Shown here piece by piece: positions 44,826-57,099 of a DNA stretch of 64,000 nt (its first letter is position 1; each line of letters begins with the position of its first letter). The position numbers and the translations under genes were made by a program. The stretch spans positions 1,665,001 through 1,729,000 of the forward strand of contig JAQFVV010006337.1 in assembly GCA_028023455.1 (NCBI GenBank), read 5' to 3'. The DNA is from Epiperipatus broadwayi (Eukaryota; Onychophora; Udeonychophora; Euonychophora; Peripatidae). Below the pieces are notes generated by a model that did not search any database, was not told the origin of the DNA, and worked only from the letters and a program-made list of their open reading frames with translations.

Positions 44826-46136
44826 CGATGGCATGTGTGAATAAATCTGCATAAGGATAATCAACAAGAGCATAATAAAATATTTAGTTTTATATACTGA
44901 TGATAACATGTTCAATAGCAAGTAGGATGGAAGCACAATTAAGCATGAACCCATGACTAACTCAACAACCAATACATTCAATGGAACCAAAGCCCATTAA
45001 GCAAGAAGTCATTCAGACAGTACAAAAGCATTCAGAAGATTAACAATTCACATTTACTATTGAAACACTGAATGCATTTATAAAAAAAATACAACAGGTA
45101 AAAAATTGCAACAAAATAAAAGATTCACTCCAGAATAAAGAAAATACTAGATTTTTCAAAGTTATCCCAAATTATATCTCAATCACTAAAGAAATACCTG
45201 GAGAGAGGTAAAACTTAATTTTAGAAAAATAAAGAATGGCTTATTCTCTGTTGACTCTGGATCTGTTAAAATGAAAAATGTTTTAAGAAGAAATGAAATT
45301 ATATAATGAGTTAAAAGATAAAATATATGACATTAATGAAAGTGACAATTAAAAATTAACAAAAAAAATAGAAATTACCAACTTACTAAAAAACAAGAGT
45401 GACTTTTATGGATAACATCGATAAAATAAATAAATAAAAATAGTAATCCTTTAACTGTTAAATGATTTTAAATGTCAACAGCTATGAAATATATGACCAG
45501 GATGAAAACATTTATTTCTGCAAAAAATGAAAAAAAAAAATTCCATTAGGTTTATTTAGATATATTTTACTTCCAGTAATGTATTGGGATTTGGTCAAGT
45601 ATGTAAAACATTATATTGTCATGAAATATTCTGAAGCATATGTTGTCTCAGATGCAAATTTTTCCAAGTAGTTTATTGCCCCACCTGTAAGAATCAGAGA
45701 AATCGAAGTGCAGTTTAAATATATGTTGAATTTATCAGCTTTTAAGACTTAAACAAGAGCAAGGCTTTATTTTCAAATGTTATATCCATCAGTCTCTAAG
45801 ATCCAAAAAAGAGCAAGATTTATATTTGATGTGTTGTAAATAGTTTAACAGAGGTCAAACAGAGATGATCCTTCTAGTGTACATGCTTGATCATGCACCT
45901 TAATGTCCTATTGTTGAATTTTTGTAAATCATATTCATTCTTTATACAATTTAACATTGATCAAATTAGTAAACAGTGAAATCATAGATATATGTATTCA
46001 GTAAAATACTATTTACAAAAAAGATTGAAATACAAAAGTAATTAGAGAAATAAATAAAAGTTAAATTTTTTGCAGTAAGCATAAAAATGAGAAATGAAAA
46101 GTTATACTGTCCCATTGGTCCATATTAAAAGGATAT
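44826..46136. other. Non-coding DNA, no gene seen
   Basis: AT-rich. Two related segments near 45730-45780 and 45790-45838 (each with an aagagcaag(g/a) and ttat word) are an old short duplication. No domain was recognised in short frames. Confidence 0.4.
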
Positions 46137-46860
46137 TTGTAACTAAAAAAAAATCTGATAACAGTTTGAATTAATTATATTACAAAGGGCATGAAAAAAA
46201 TGTTTAATAACAAACTTATATAAATTCAGAAATAAATATATAAACTGCCTAAAAAATTAAAAGTTAGTTTATGCACTTAATCATATTATTAAATAATGGT
46301 AAATTGCATTATAAAGGAAGAAAAAATTGTTTTGATATGCAAAATAATTTTAATTATGTAATTTATAAAAATGTAAAGCATTTTTGGCCTTTTCACTTAT
46401 TCTGAATAAATTTTAAATAAACAATGTGTCAGTTTCTAAAGTAAATTTTATTGCAAGTCTAAATATCTTATTTAAAATTATGCATTAAATGAAAATAAAT
46501 AAGTTATCAATCAAACTTTAAAACTTGGTTACATTTTTTTCTTTCTTTCTATCATTAACTAATGTAAGTAAAGTGAGAGAAAAAATTTTTTTTCTTTCAT
46601 TCATTTATGTATCAAATCAATATATCTGTAAATTTGTTTCCACAATATGTTGTGAAGAGAATAAAAAAAATCTTTTCTAAAAAAACATATTGTTATAAAG
46701 AAACAGAGACCAAATCTTATACTTAGTTGGTAATAAATCTGTTATTTGAAAAACATGTTGTTCAACAATATCAAATAGGGATAAATAGAACTGAAACAAA
46801 CAATTCAGGCTAGTAAAGATTTGCCCAATCCAGGCAGTTGTCTACTTTTGTTTATTTAAA

Positions 46861-48470
46861 TATTGAGCTGGTATTTTTCTGCCAGCCCATATTCATATAT
46901 ATACACACACATATTTTATTAAAATCGTGTATATGTTATTTAAAATAAAAATTATTTTTTGAAATAGAATTTTAAAAGTTTTTTTTTTGAAAGAAATTAA
47001 ATTGAAAAAAACAAAAAACAAATTAAGAACTTGCAAGTTTTTTATTTTTATAACAGTTTGTCTTTTGTTTTATTTCTAATTCTTAGAAATTCTTGATTCT
47101 AATTCTTAAAGATAGAAGGGTGAAAAAAAAGAAAAGTATAGATTTTTTTCTACAATTAGCTCTATTGTTGAAATTTAGATACTGGACATATTTTTGTGCT
47201 ATCTACTATGCTTATCAAATTGGAATGTTTACACAGGTTTATAAATAAAATATGACGCAAAAAGAACATATATTAAAGGTGTGAATCCACACTTTGAGGA
47301 TTAAAAAAAACTATAAATTATGGGATTGCCTTTTGTTTAAATTAATTGGAATTTTGCCAGAGATAGTGATTGATCGATTGGTTTTTGATTCAGCTCGGAC
47401 TCATCTACAATTTAAATCCTGCAAAGCTAAATTAAACAAATAATATTTTAAAAGTGCAGAGAATATGTTGAGTGGCTAAGAAGTACCAAAACTTTCCCCT
47501 TCAAGGAACTTCACTTTCCAACACTACCTGGAACTGCCAATGGAAATGCTGATTTGTGAATGTGAACATGCAGAGTTAGCCATGGAAAATGGACTAAAAT
47601 AAAACAATCCATGACAATCATAGGATGAAGTACTTTTCCCCACAGTATCAAGAAACTACACTGATCGAGCAGGGTAACTAGACTTTTTTTTAAAAGAAAC
47701 ATTTGTGTGTTAATGTATAATGGCATAATAAAATAATGAAAAGCCTTCACTTCAATATAGATATGTTTCAACAATATAAGGGGGTTTTATGGGTTTGTTA
47801 ATTACATATATTGTACTAACTTGAATTAACCAATATTATATTATATATTTATTATTTTATTAATTAACTGTACCTTTTTTCCTATTACTGTTAAACTAGT
47901 ATTATCTAAATAAAGTGTACACACAATCTAAGGGAAGATATGTAAAGAGTTCTGAAATTGGGTTTAACATATTGCAAAAGACGTTTTGAGTGTTGCTATT
48001 AAGTGTACTCATTAATAAGTCACCCTTCAGTTCACTCCTAATCTGTATATACCATAATTATTGGTGTCTTTCAATACTCTGGGATTAAGTGACGATGTAT
48101 GTTCCTTTGACAAAATGTTAAATCAGTATTAGTAATAAATAGATCGACGTGGTTTGGTTAGATAGATGTGAGGAGAGTGAATAAGAAGATAGAAAAAGGG
48201 TATAATAAGCATTTCAACATTAATAAAGTATTTGATTTTATTATTATTTAATTAGTTAAGTATTATATTCCTCTTATAGAATTTAAATCTGACACAGATT
48301 GTTTTAAAATTGCATTTGGTGATTGCCATTCATAAACAAATAATCAACCACGACTGCAGAAATCTTCGTCATGTGGTTCCAAGTGAAAAAGCTTGTGGTA
48401 TCCTTGTTCAGCCACCTTATTTTGTAATTTTTTATTAAAACAAATATGCACTATTCAAAATGTTGTGGCA
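46861..48470. other. 1.6-kb segment present only in block copy 2
   Basis: Absent from 32476-34150. Its edges begin aatattgag and end cacaatatt, a possible 7-bp inverted end, but too short to define an element. No protein domain or RNA gene is visible; the minus-strand frame at 47511-47774 has no recognisable feature. Confidence 0.35.
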
Positions 48471-48757
48471 CAATATTCAATTCAAAAAGTAGTGTTGCAG
48501 CGATCCAATGCAGGGAAACAAAATGACCAGTTAAACCTTTTTTCCATTGTAACTTGGATAGTCATATCTTGTTGACTTTTTTACAATATTTTTTCAATAG
48601 TCCAGTTATAACAGAAAGTATGATGATTTTGTCTAGAAGAAGACAATTTACTATGTGTGTCTAGATAACAAAAAGTCATGTCAGTCAACATCTGGAGAAT
48701 GCAATCAGATCCAGAAAGTAATGCTTAAGATTGCCAAAACAACCAGTGTCTGCTTTA

Positions 48758-48832
48758 ATTAAAACAGGCAACTCTCCATACAGTAGTGCAGACTCAGTGC
48801 AAGCCTGTATGGAGAGTCTTGCCTGTTTTAAT
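48758..48832. repeat. 75-bp hairpin
   Basis: The left arm attaaaacaggcaactctcc (48758-48777 and six more bases) is mirrored by 48805-48832 with two extra bases; the loop is about 21 bp. The matching place in block copy 1 (near 34040) has only the gcctgttttaat half, so the hairpin arose by local inverted duplication. Confidence 0.85.
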
Positions 48833-48965
48833 AACAGTTATGAGCAAGCATAAAAAAGAGTGATCACATGATGTCTGCTTTAATAATGGCATGAAAAAAG
48901 AAGTGAACACTGTTGTAAGAACGACCTAAGATCTACAGATACGACACCCTATCTAACAATACAAA

Positions 48966-50799
48966 TGTCACTGTATTTGCTAACTAACATCCCCAGTGCA
49001 CCAAGAAAATAATTCTCATATTTGGAGAAACTAATGGAGATATCCATAAATATATTAAAAGAATATTTTCAAAAAACCATGGTTTGGAATATTTAAATAT
49101 TTCATGAGGTAAGATCTAATGATTATATATAGTACCTTAAATTTAAAATATTTCTAATTATTTTATTATTTTTAATATTTTGTAAACCTAGTGATAGTTG
49201 AAAATATATAAGCAAGTTTTATATATTCATTGTTAATAAATTGTTATGTGATTTTTTTTTACTAATTTGTTTAGTTTGTGTTTGCTTATCGAATTCAATA
49301 CAAACATTATACTTTTAATATCCAATATGCTAGTTCTATTCACAACCCTCATGCAGGAATACTGATAATAATTTATAAATGATGATGATCATGTATTAAT
49401 AAGTTTTCCAAAAGTAAACTTTCTATTTTGAAGCCTTAAAGTTTCACTTTTGGGGACAATCCAAGATAAAAATGATTTGAATGCCTTCTCTTGTAGTAGC
49501 ATTTATCATAAATAAATAAAAAAAAAGCTTGTTTAGAGCTATTAGCACGCTCTTAATTTTACATATTTGTAAGTGCAAGCTATATATAAGTCATGTGACA
49601 TCTGACTTGTTATTATTACTATTATTACTGAAACTAGAAAAATTAAAAACACTTTTGGATGCACTTGCACTTAAGTTATAAATTATTACGATCATCACAT
49701 TGGTTAATATTATTATATATATATTGAATCTTTTTTTTTTTTATAATTTTATTTATCTAGTATAATTTTTTATTTTGGAATTAAAGTTTACTTTTATATA
49801 TCTATAAATCTTTGATTCAAACCCTAATTTACTATTATAATATATATATAATATACAATTAAATATATTGTTTATCTAAACAAAACATTCACCAATTCTT
49901 TAGCTATATAAATATATAAAAATACCCAATTAACAAAAGCTAATTCAATAATCATGAATGCTTATTTTATAATTTCAAAATGGTTCTTATAGATGCACTA
50001 TATATTATATACTACATAAGTAAAAATCAATTAATTGTGGGAAAAAACACATACGGAGATTTTGAATACTTTGTTCTATTCTGTCTAACCTTGCAATGTT
50101 TGAACATTCTATAGCTTCTTAAGCAATTAATTTTGTGTGTGTGTGTTGTTTATGCACGATATGTAATACTGACCAACTTTTTTAATATTTTGAATTCTTA
50201 ATTGCTAAAAAAAAACTTTAAAATAATGTATAAATGTCTTTTCAAAGGAAATTTTGTTAGGAATTATAAATAACAATGCACTAGTTATAGAATACAATGT
50301 AACAAGTAAAGCATATTCAAGGATATGTGTAGATTTATTTCTTCATAAAAATAAAAGTCATTCATACAAATAAGGATTTGTATGACTATAGTGAGACTGA
50401 GGAAAAGAGTTTTTTTGTTATTTGAAAGGAGACTTTTTGAGACCTCTTTAAACCCATAAAACAATCGAGCAGGGCAAATATGTTCACTTAAATGCATCAA
50501 GCAGCATTGTGAGTTTACTGTTTTTTACCACTGAGATTAAAACCAAAAAAACACTATGGCCTTTCTTCTCAGTTTCCTTATAATTTTTAAATGCCACATT
50601 TTCAATTATGATGAGCAAAATCAAATTATGGTCTTATTCCTAGAAGATTATAAAATGATCAGCGAATTCAGGTAGCAGTCAATGACAGAGGCTCATAAAA
50701 ATTTTCTAATTGCAAATACAGGTTGCCATTCAACAAAGAATTTTTATTTAGCTACCTACAGGTGCACATCACTTTCAAATAAAGAAACATTCTATAAAC
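48966..50799. other. Non-coding DNA, no gene seen
   Basis: AT-rich with several (TA)n-like runs (49717-49725, 49840-49855). No supported gene. Confidence 0.4.
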
Positions 50800-53035
50800 T
50801 AGAAAAATTGTCTAATATCAGATAGGACATTGATGCACTTTGTGGAGTTAGAAAAAAAGGTGATGACAATTGATTTGAAAAGTGGGCATTCATTATTTTA
50901 CAACCAAGAGACAAATATTGGAAGATTAAGTGGAGTACAATTAATATAGGAATTGATGGTACATCAAATTAAATAGCAAGATTAGCTATTCAGATTAATG
51001 CCAGTTACCATATTCAGATAATTCAGGTTTATGTCCCAACAATTATTTATTGTGATTAAGAATAAAAATATTTTTACATAGATATACAAAATGCTTTTAA
51101 TCAAACAAATATTTTTAAATTGTTATAAGAGATAATGTTAAATTTGAAAATGATTAAAAAATGAGAGTGCTGTGAAAAATTTAGTTAAGATGGTAGAAAT
51201 AAGACAATATAATGACTAATGAAATTAGCAAATAAAAAATAAAAATTGTATATTATGCATTCTTTCTTTGAGAAAAAAAGCTAATAAAAAAGACTATATT
51301 TTGATAATCAAAAAATAAATATTTCAAGATGGTAATGTTTTTAATAGATTGAACACAGGAAGTGATCTCAATTAATACAATGTAAAATACACAATGATGC
51401 AAAATTTGAATTGTAAAATATCAAAAAAGACAATATTATCAGTTGACATTTATAACCTTCAGAAACATTCCAACGAATTTAAATTAGAACTTGCTAAAAA
51501 TTTCAAAATACTGAAGAATTCAAAAATGAGTCAGATTTAACTAAGATAAATAAGAAGATAATTGATACTCAACTAAGAAATGTAACAAATATAGCTGATA
51601 CAAAAAAGGAGTAATAATTCACCAGCAAATTTTCAAATGAGACAAAACATGTAGAAAACAATATAAAAATATTTAAAAATGATTAAGATTAATTGAATAT
51701 ATATAGTTCTAGAAAATGTTGCTAAAAACACATAATAATGATATAAGAAAACAATAGTGAATTGGACAGGGAATCTATAGAAAAGCATAAGGCTCTAAAA
51801 ATACAAAATAACGTCTTAGTATAAAAAATTATTTCAGCACTTTAAAGAAAATATGTAACTATTACAAAAAAGAATAACATTATGAAATGTGTGAAAGAGT
51901 TCTACAAAAAATTATATAATAAAAATCAACAACAACAAAAAAAAACAAAGTATAATTATTGTATCTAAAGCATTTTAAATGAAGAATAAGACATGCAATT
52001 AAATCTATGAAGAAGTAAAAAAGCTCCAAAAAGTAATCAAAATATTATTTATATCTTAAAAGAAGCAGACAAAAATTAGAAAAAATTATTAATAAAACTA
52101 TATACCATAATAAATATCTAAATGATAAAGATATGCCTAATAATTGGGAGAATGCAGTAGCAATACTGATATTTAAAAAATGTGAAAAGATATTAGGAAT
52201 TATAGGTCTATCCATCTTCTATCACTTTACATGAGATCTTTACCAAGAGAATTATAACTTGTCTACAGTATATTTGTGATTCAATCAGACCCAGAATATT
52301 ATTATATACTAAAGAATATATTACAAATGATAGGATTGTTTTTGCAAATAATGACTCAGAGATTCAGAAAAGTTGCAACAGTTTTCAGAAGAAACTGAGA
52401 AACTGGAACTAAATATAATTATTAAAAACAATAAAAGCATGCTAAATGGATTCTCTTAGGGGAAAAAAAAATCTTCATAAGAATTAGAAAAAGGTAAACA
52501 ACTACAAATATCTTGGTTAGATTATTAATACACAATGAAACATATTGAATAAAATAATCATACAGTGCTTGGATGAAATGATTTTGGAAGAAATAATTTA
52601 ATATTAGAAGGGATTTTTAATAGATGTGTATTACCCGTATTTATTTATATATATGATATTTGAACGCTCAATAGAAAGACAATTCTGAGACTTCAGATCA
52701 TTCAACAAAATATGGACAGATCTGTGATAAGAATAACAAAAGGAGATCAAAAATAAAATACATGGGCAAGAGAACAATCAGGTAACAATAATATCATTGA
52801 AAGAATTAAACAAACTGCTACAAAAGATGATAATAGATGGACTGTTGATGTTTTAAATTAGTTCTCAAAACATTATAAAAGTCCAAAAAGAGACAACATG
52901 TAGATAAATGAGCAAGTTTAAGTTTGTTGGCATAATCTTGGGAAGAGAGGCTGAAAATCTGAGAAAATGGATTAAATTAGGAGATACCTTCAATATGCAG
53001 TGGATCAATAATGGTTGAAAATAATGATAATTATA
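50800..53035 (+). pseudogene. Decayed RTE-like non-LTR retrotransposon, plus copy
   Basis: In broken frames: endonuclease start IDALCGVRKKGDD near 50835, VYVPT and FYIDIQNAF near 51025-51100, then the RT finger phrase NDKDMPNNWENAVAILIFKK near 52120-52180 and NYRSIHLL. The 3' end reads as in the minus copy (GDTFNMQWI near 53000). RT motif A and most of the palm are missing: the sequence passes from the fingers to a remnant of the FADD region (DRIVFANNDSE near 52335) within about 150 bp. Homologous to 57100-59890 in opposite orientation. Dead. Confidence 0.75.
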
Positions 53036-53159
53036 GTAATAGATTTTTCTTATAATCTTTCCCGGAATGATTGGTAGATTTATATGCCTATGATCTCTAA
53101 AAATAGAAACAAAAACTTTAACAAAAAAATAAATAAATAATAGAATGATTATTATTCAG
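53036..53159. other. AT-rich 3' flank of the LINE copy
   Basis: Poor in complexity, with (AAAT)-like words near 53128-53140. Nothing else seen. Confidence 0.3.
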
Positions 53160-55140
53160 GAGATCATGTTGCAATCAAACGTCAAAAGTGACTTTAATCC
53201 AGGAATCTTTAGATCATGATTCTGTCACAGTTATAATCAGTACAGAATCAAAACTTTAATTAGCAATTATCACAAAAATTGAAAACAAAAAAATCATTAG
53301 AATAACATAATCTAGTTACAAGGTTTAATCCAACCTTTTTATAAACCTTCATAAATTAATGACATTTACATATATAAATATACATGTAAGTTTCTTAGCA
53401 ATGTTACAAAACTACATATAATTTTTATTTTTGTTAAAAATTACTTAACACTGCTCATTGAAAAGTTATGATACTTATTTTTTTATTCTTTAATAATAAA
53501 TGCATGGTACAAAATGAGCTATTTGGATAGATTCCACTTCTTATTCAATATATATGTATAAATCATTTAAAATAACGATTAATTTTTATTAAATATATAT
53601 TTTTTAAAATAACATTAGTAAAATTCAATGTTATTTTTAAACAGAAATTGTCTTAAATTTACAATTATTTTATTTACACACTGAATTAGAATTTTAAAAA
53701 ATTATTAATACACAAGTTCATCAGATAAAACATTAGAATGAAATAAAAAAAGTAAAGTAATCTTTACACTTAATAATTAAGTCTCAACTGAAACTAATAA
53801 TAGTAATAGTAAAATAATCAACTCAGTGAATTGGGGTAAACTACTTCTATTTTAATAAAATCCACAATAACGGGCAAATGCTTCTGATTTTTGAGTGTTG
53901 TATAACACAACACATATCCTATAGACATTTACTGATGGATAAAAGATCAAAACAGAAGAGCTTTCTCTTAAAATCTTTTTGAAAATTTGCTGAAAAAGAG
54001 TGGCATAAAGTTCAAGTTTTCCCACATCCTTCTATAATAAATTTTTTGCATATATATATATATATATTATAACGTTTTCCATTTTGCTAGGCCTCTACAC
54101 GCTAATATAAACTGCGCGTGAGTTGATCAAGCTATGTCGAAAAAAAGAAAGTTGTATTTCTATTTCTAAAAACATAACTATATTTCCTGATCAAACTCGG
54201 CCTATTAATTGTTGAGAATTATGCTATTGACGATAATCAGTTTTTAATTTATTTGAAAGGCGCCAGAGTTCTACAAGAACCCACTGAACCATCACATAGC
54301 ATCTCGCAAATTAAAAAGATATTTTTTTAAATTTATCGGTCTTAGATTTTAAGAATCGGTAATTCTACCGTAAACTAGAATTATCTTTTAATATTATTTT
54401 TCCTGTAACCTACAACATATTGGCAAAAGTAAATTACGTTTTAAATCTTCCTAAACTAATAATAAATTTAATAATAAAAAATAATAACTATTATTAATAA
54501 CACACAAATGAAAATTGGTATTAGAAATATTTTTTATTCTAATAGATTAAAACATAAAATTTGAAAGGCAATTATTTATCAAATAAATTGGAGAGAACAC
54601 ACAAATCAGACGTGAATAAATTAATAAAAAACAATTTTACAATTACAGTTCACTTCCAAATTTCTTCTAGAAAGTTACTTAAAAATGAATGTCTCTTGCA
54701 CAAGAAATTTAATGTCTCTATCGGGATTGCTTAAACATATTTTTAAGAATTGTTTGCAAATGTTACTTTTGTCACAATCAGGATAATGAAGCATAATTTA
54801 CCGGTAAGTTTTAGTGAATTCACGATGGTTGTAGATAACTATGCATACTTTTTTGGGGTTAAAATGAGCTCACGGCCTTTGATTATTAGTTGATCTTGCG
54901 ATCCATTCTCCTAGTCGATCACTAAAGCTTTTCTGGTATACATCTTCAGGCACGATGTCTTCAGAAGCTCCAGTTCACTCCGCCATGCCAAATTACTTCA
55001 GCATAGAGCGATCTTGGATATATTATTGTTATCCAAGACCAACTAGAGAAACCAATGAACAAGATGTTCTTCAAACTGACCTCTACCTTTTATACTAGAG
55101 GCCCAGTTTTCCAACTTCTGTGCATATCTTTTGTTTGCCA
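53160..55140 (-). repeat. Unclassified region, possible further copy of the 11812 repeat
   Basis: No coding signal. Near the right end the minus strand has a TATA-like gtataaaaggtag (55082-55094) preceded by GC-richer sequence, and attacttcagcatag (54992-55006) matches a word in the repeat at 11812-14200 with one change. The rest is too diverged to align by eye, so membership in that family is tentative. Confidence 0.25.
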
Positions 55141-57099
55141 AAATATACGTTGATAATCTTATATATTCTTTATAAAATTTATGTAACAAAGTCTTTATTT
55201 TTTTCAGCAAAATTCTGCCATCTTTAATTGCTTGAAGTATTTTTTACTTTCTCTTATCTAGATTGGTAATTTATGTCTTTTGTTCTCTCCAATTCTACTT
55301 TTATTTCTAATTACATTAAAAAAATACAAAAAAATAATTTAACTTTCACTGTACGTTATTTTAAAAAAAAAAAATTAGTCAAAAAAAAAAATCTAAATTT
55401 ACTTTTATTTTTTAGCTTTTACCAAATGCCAATATATTTGCAACGTATATAAATAAACGTTACAATATATATAAAACCTTAACGAATTACAAAGCAAAGG
55501 CAAATAATTAAACAGTATTTAATTACAAATTAAATCATTACTGAAATTTTACATAATTCTTATACAAGATTTTTTCTCTATTGTTAATAATATTCTTATG
55601 TTTTTCTTCAAAAGCTCAAAAAAGAATTTGAGTATTTTAATTGACAGAGCAAGATTTATATTTTATTAATTAAGAATTATAATAGAAACTTTTTCTTATC
55701 TTCAAACTACTCTAACTAGAAAGTCAAAAAATCAGAGCATAGTTATTAATTTTATTATACATGAATATTCTTGAAAATTTATAAAGCTTTGATATGCACA
55801 TGTAAATGTGTATGAGAGAACATATACACATATTATTAATAAATTTGATATATTTATATTATGAAAGTATAGTATATATATATATATACACACACACAAC
55901 AAGTTATTTCTAAGTTTTAATAAAAAATACTTTTTCGTAAATAATAAAAATATCAACATTTTTTATACCAATATTTCCAAGCATTATTTGAATTAATGCA
56001 CTTCTGGGAGTGATTTTTAATAAACCATAAGCTAACAGATTTTCTTAAAATCATGATTCTCATATTTTGCATTTGATAAGATCACTTCATATCTTTAGCT
56101 ATTTCCATCAATATTCAATATTACTATCATATAAAAATTTGACATTCATAAAAAATGACATGGAAAATCCCAATTCACAAGGAAAAAAACTTAAGAATAT
56201 AGAAAAATTAAGAAAATTTCCATCATTTTATCTAACTCTGGTATATTTTAAACTTCTCATGGGCTTCATCAAAAACAGTTAATAATGCAATCAAAGCCTT
56301 CGATGAAAGAACAGCTGTATATAAAATAATGGTTCTTAAGACTAAAGTTTTAAAAGTAAGTAATACCCAAAGCTCAATCCATATCTTTCATTAGTTACTT
56401 ATTTTACACTTGTACTTTTTTTTTCTTCCATCAAAAAAAGAATCTAGACAAATTTTGAAATTAGTTTACAGATTTCACTTCATTAAAATAGAAAAAAAAA
56501 ACACCAAGATGTTATATCTATTGCAAAATCAATCCAGTAACCCTTTGTTTTCCATACATACAAACATATATTATAGTAATATCTAAATACCTATTTAATA
56601 ATTTATTGTTTGTTTTTTAATTTAAAGTTATAAATTTTATTTTTCTGTTTGGAAGAAATATATAAAATAATAAAAATATATCAAATAGATAAACTGTTTT
56701 CTTTTATTATTTGCATAGTAAACTTTATATATTTAATAATGCAATATATTATTGCAAATAAAAGTAACTGATATTCTATATACAGTTACAATATTATAAA
56801 TTCAGTTCCCTAAAATTTAGAAACTTCTAATATGTAGACATTTTTATGCCTGCTGCCATATTATAAACACTGCAAGTGAACACAAACATCACAATAAAAA
56901 TGCATCATTCACATACGTGTGTTTTCATTTCCATTATTGTTAACTTCATGTTATTTTATTACAACCATTTAAATGAAAAAATGAATACTAATACACATAC
57001 AAGATACTGTCAAATTAACTGCAAACATTAGATTTTAAATGATTTATTAAAAAAGTGAATTTTTGACAAAAATTTATGAAGAAAATATTTTCCTGACAG
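55141..57099. other. Non-coding DNA, no gene seen
   Basis: AT-rich, with a (TA)n/(CA)n run near 55873-55898. Short open frames (55732-55959, 56067-56282) are Phe/Ile/Tyr-rich and show no domain. Confidence 0.4.

Larger units (their letters stand above)
46137..48965. repeat. Duplicated block, copy 2 (matches 32476-34150)
   Basis: Collinear with copy 1 in two parts: 46137-46860 and about 48470-48965. Between them are about 1.6 kb without a counterpart. The left part shows the empty site of the palindromic element in copy 1. A private hairpin lies at 48758-48832. Confidence 0.75.
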
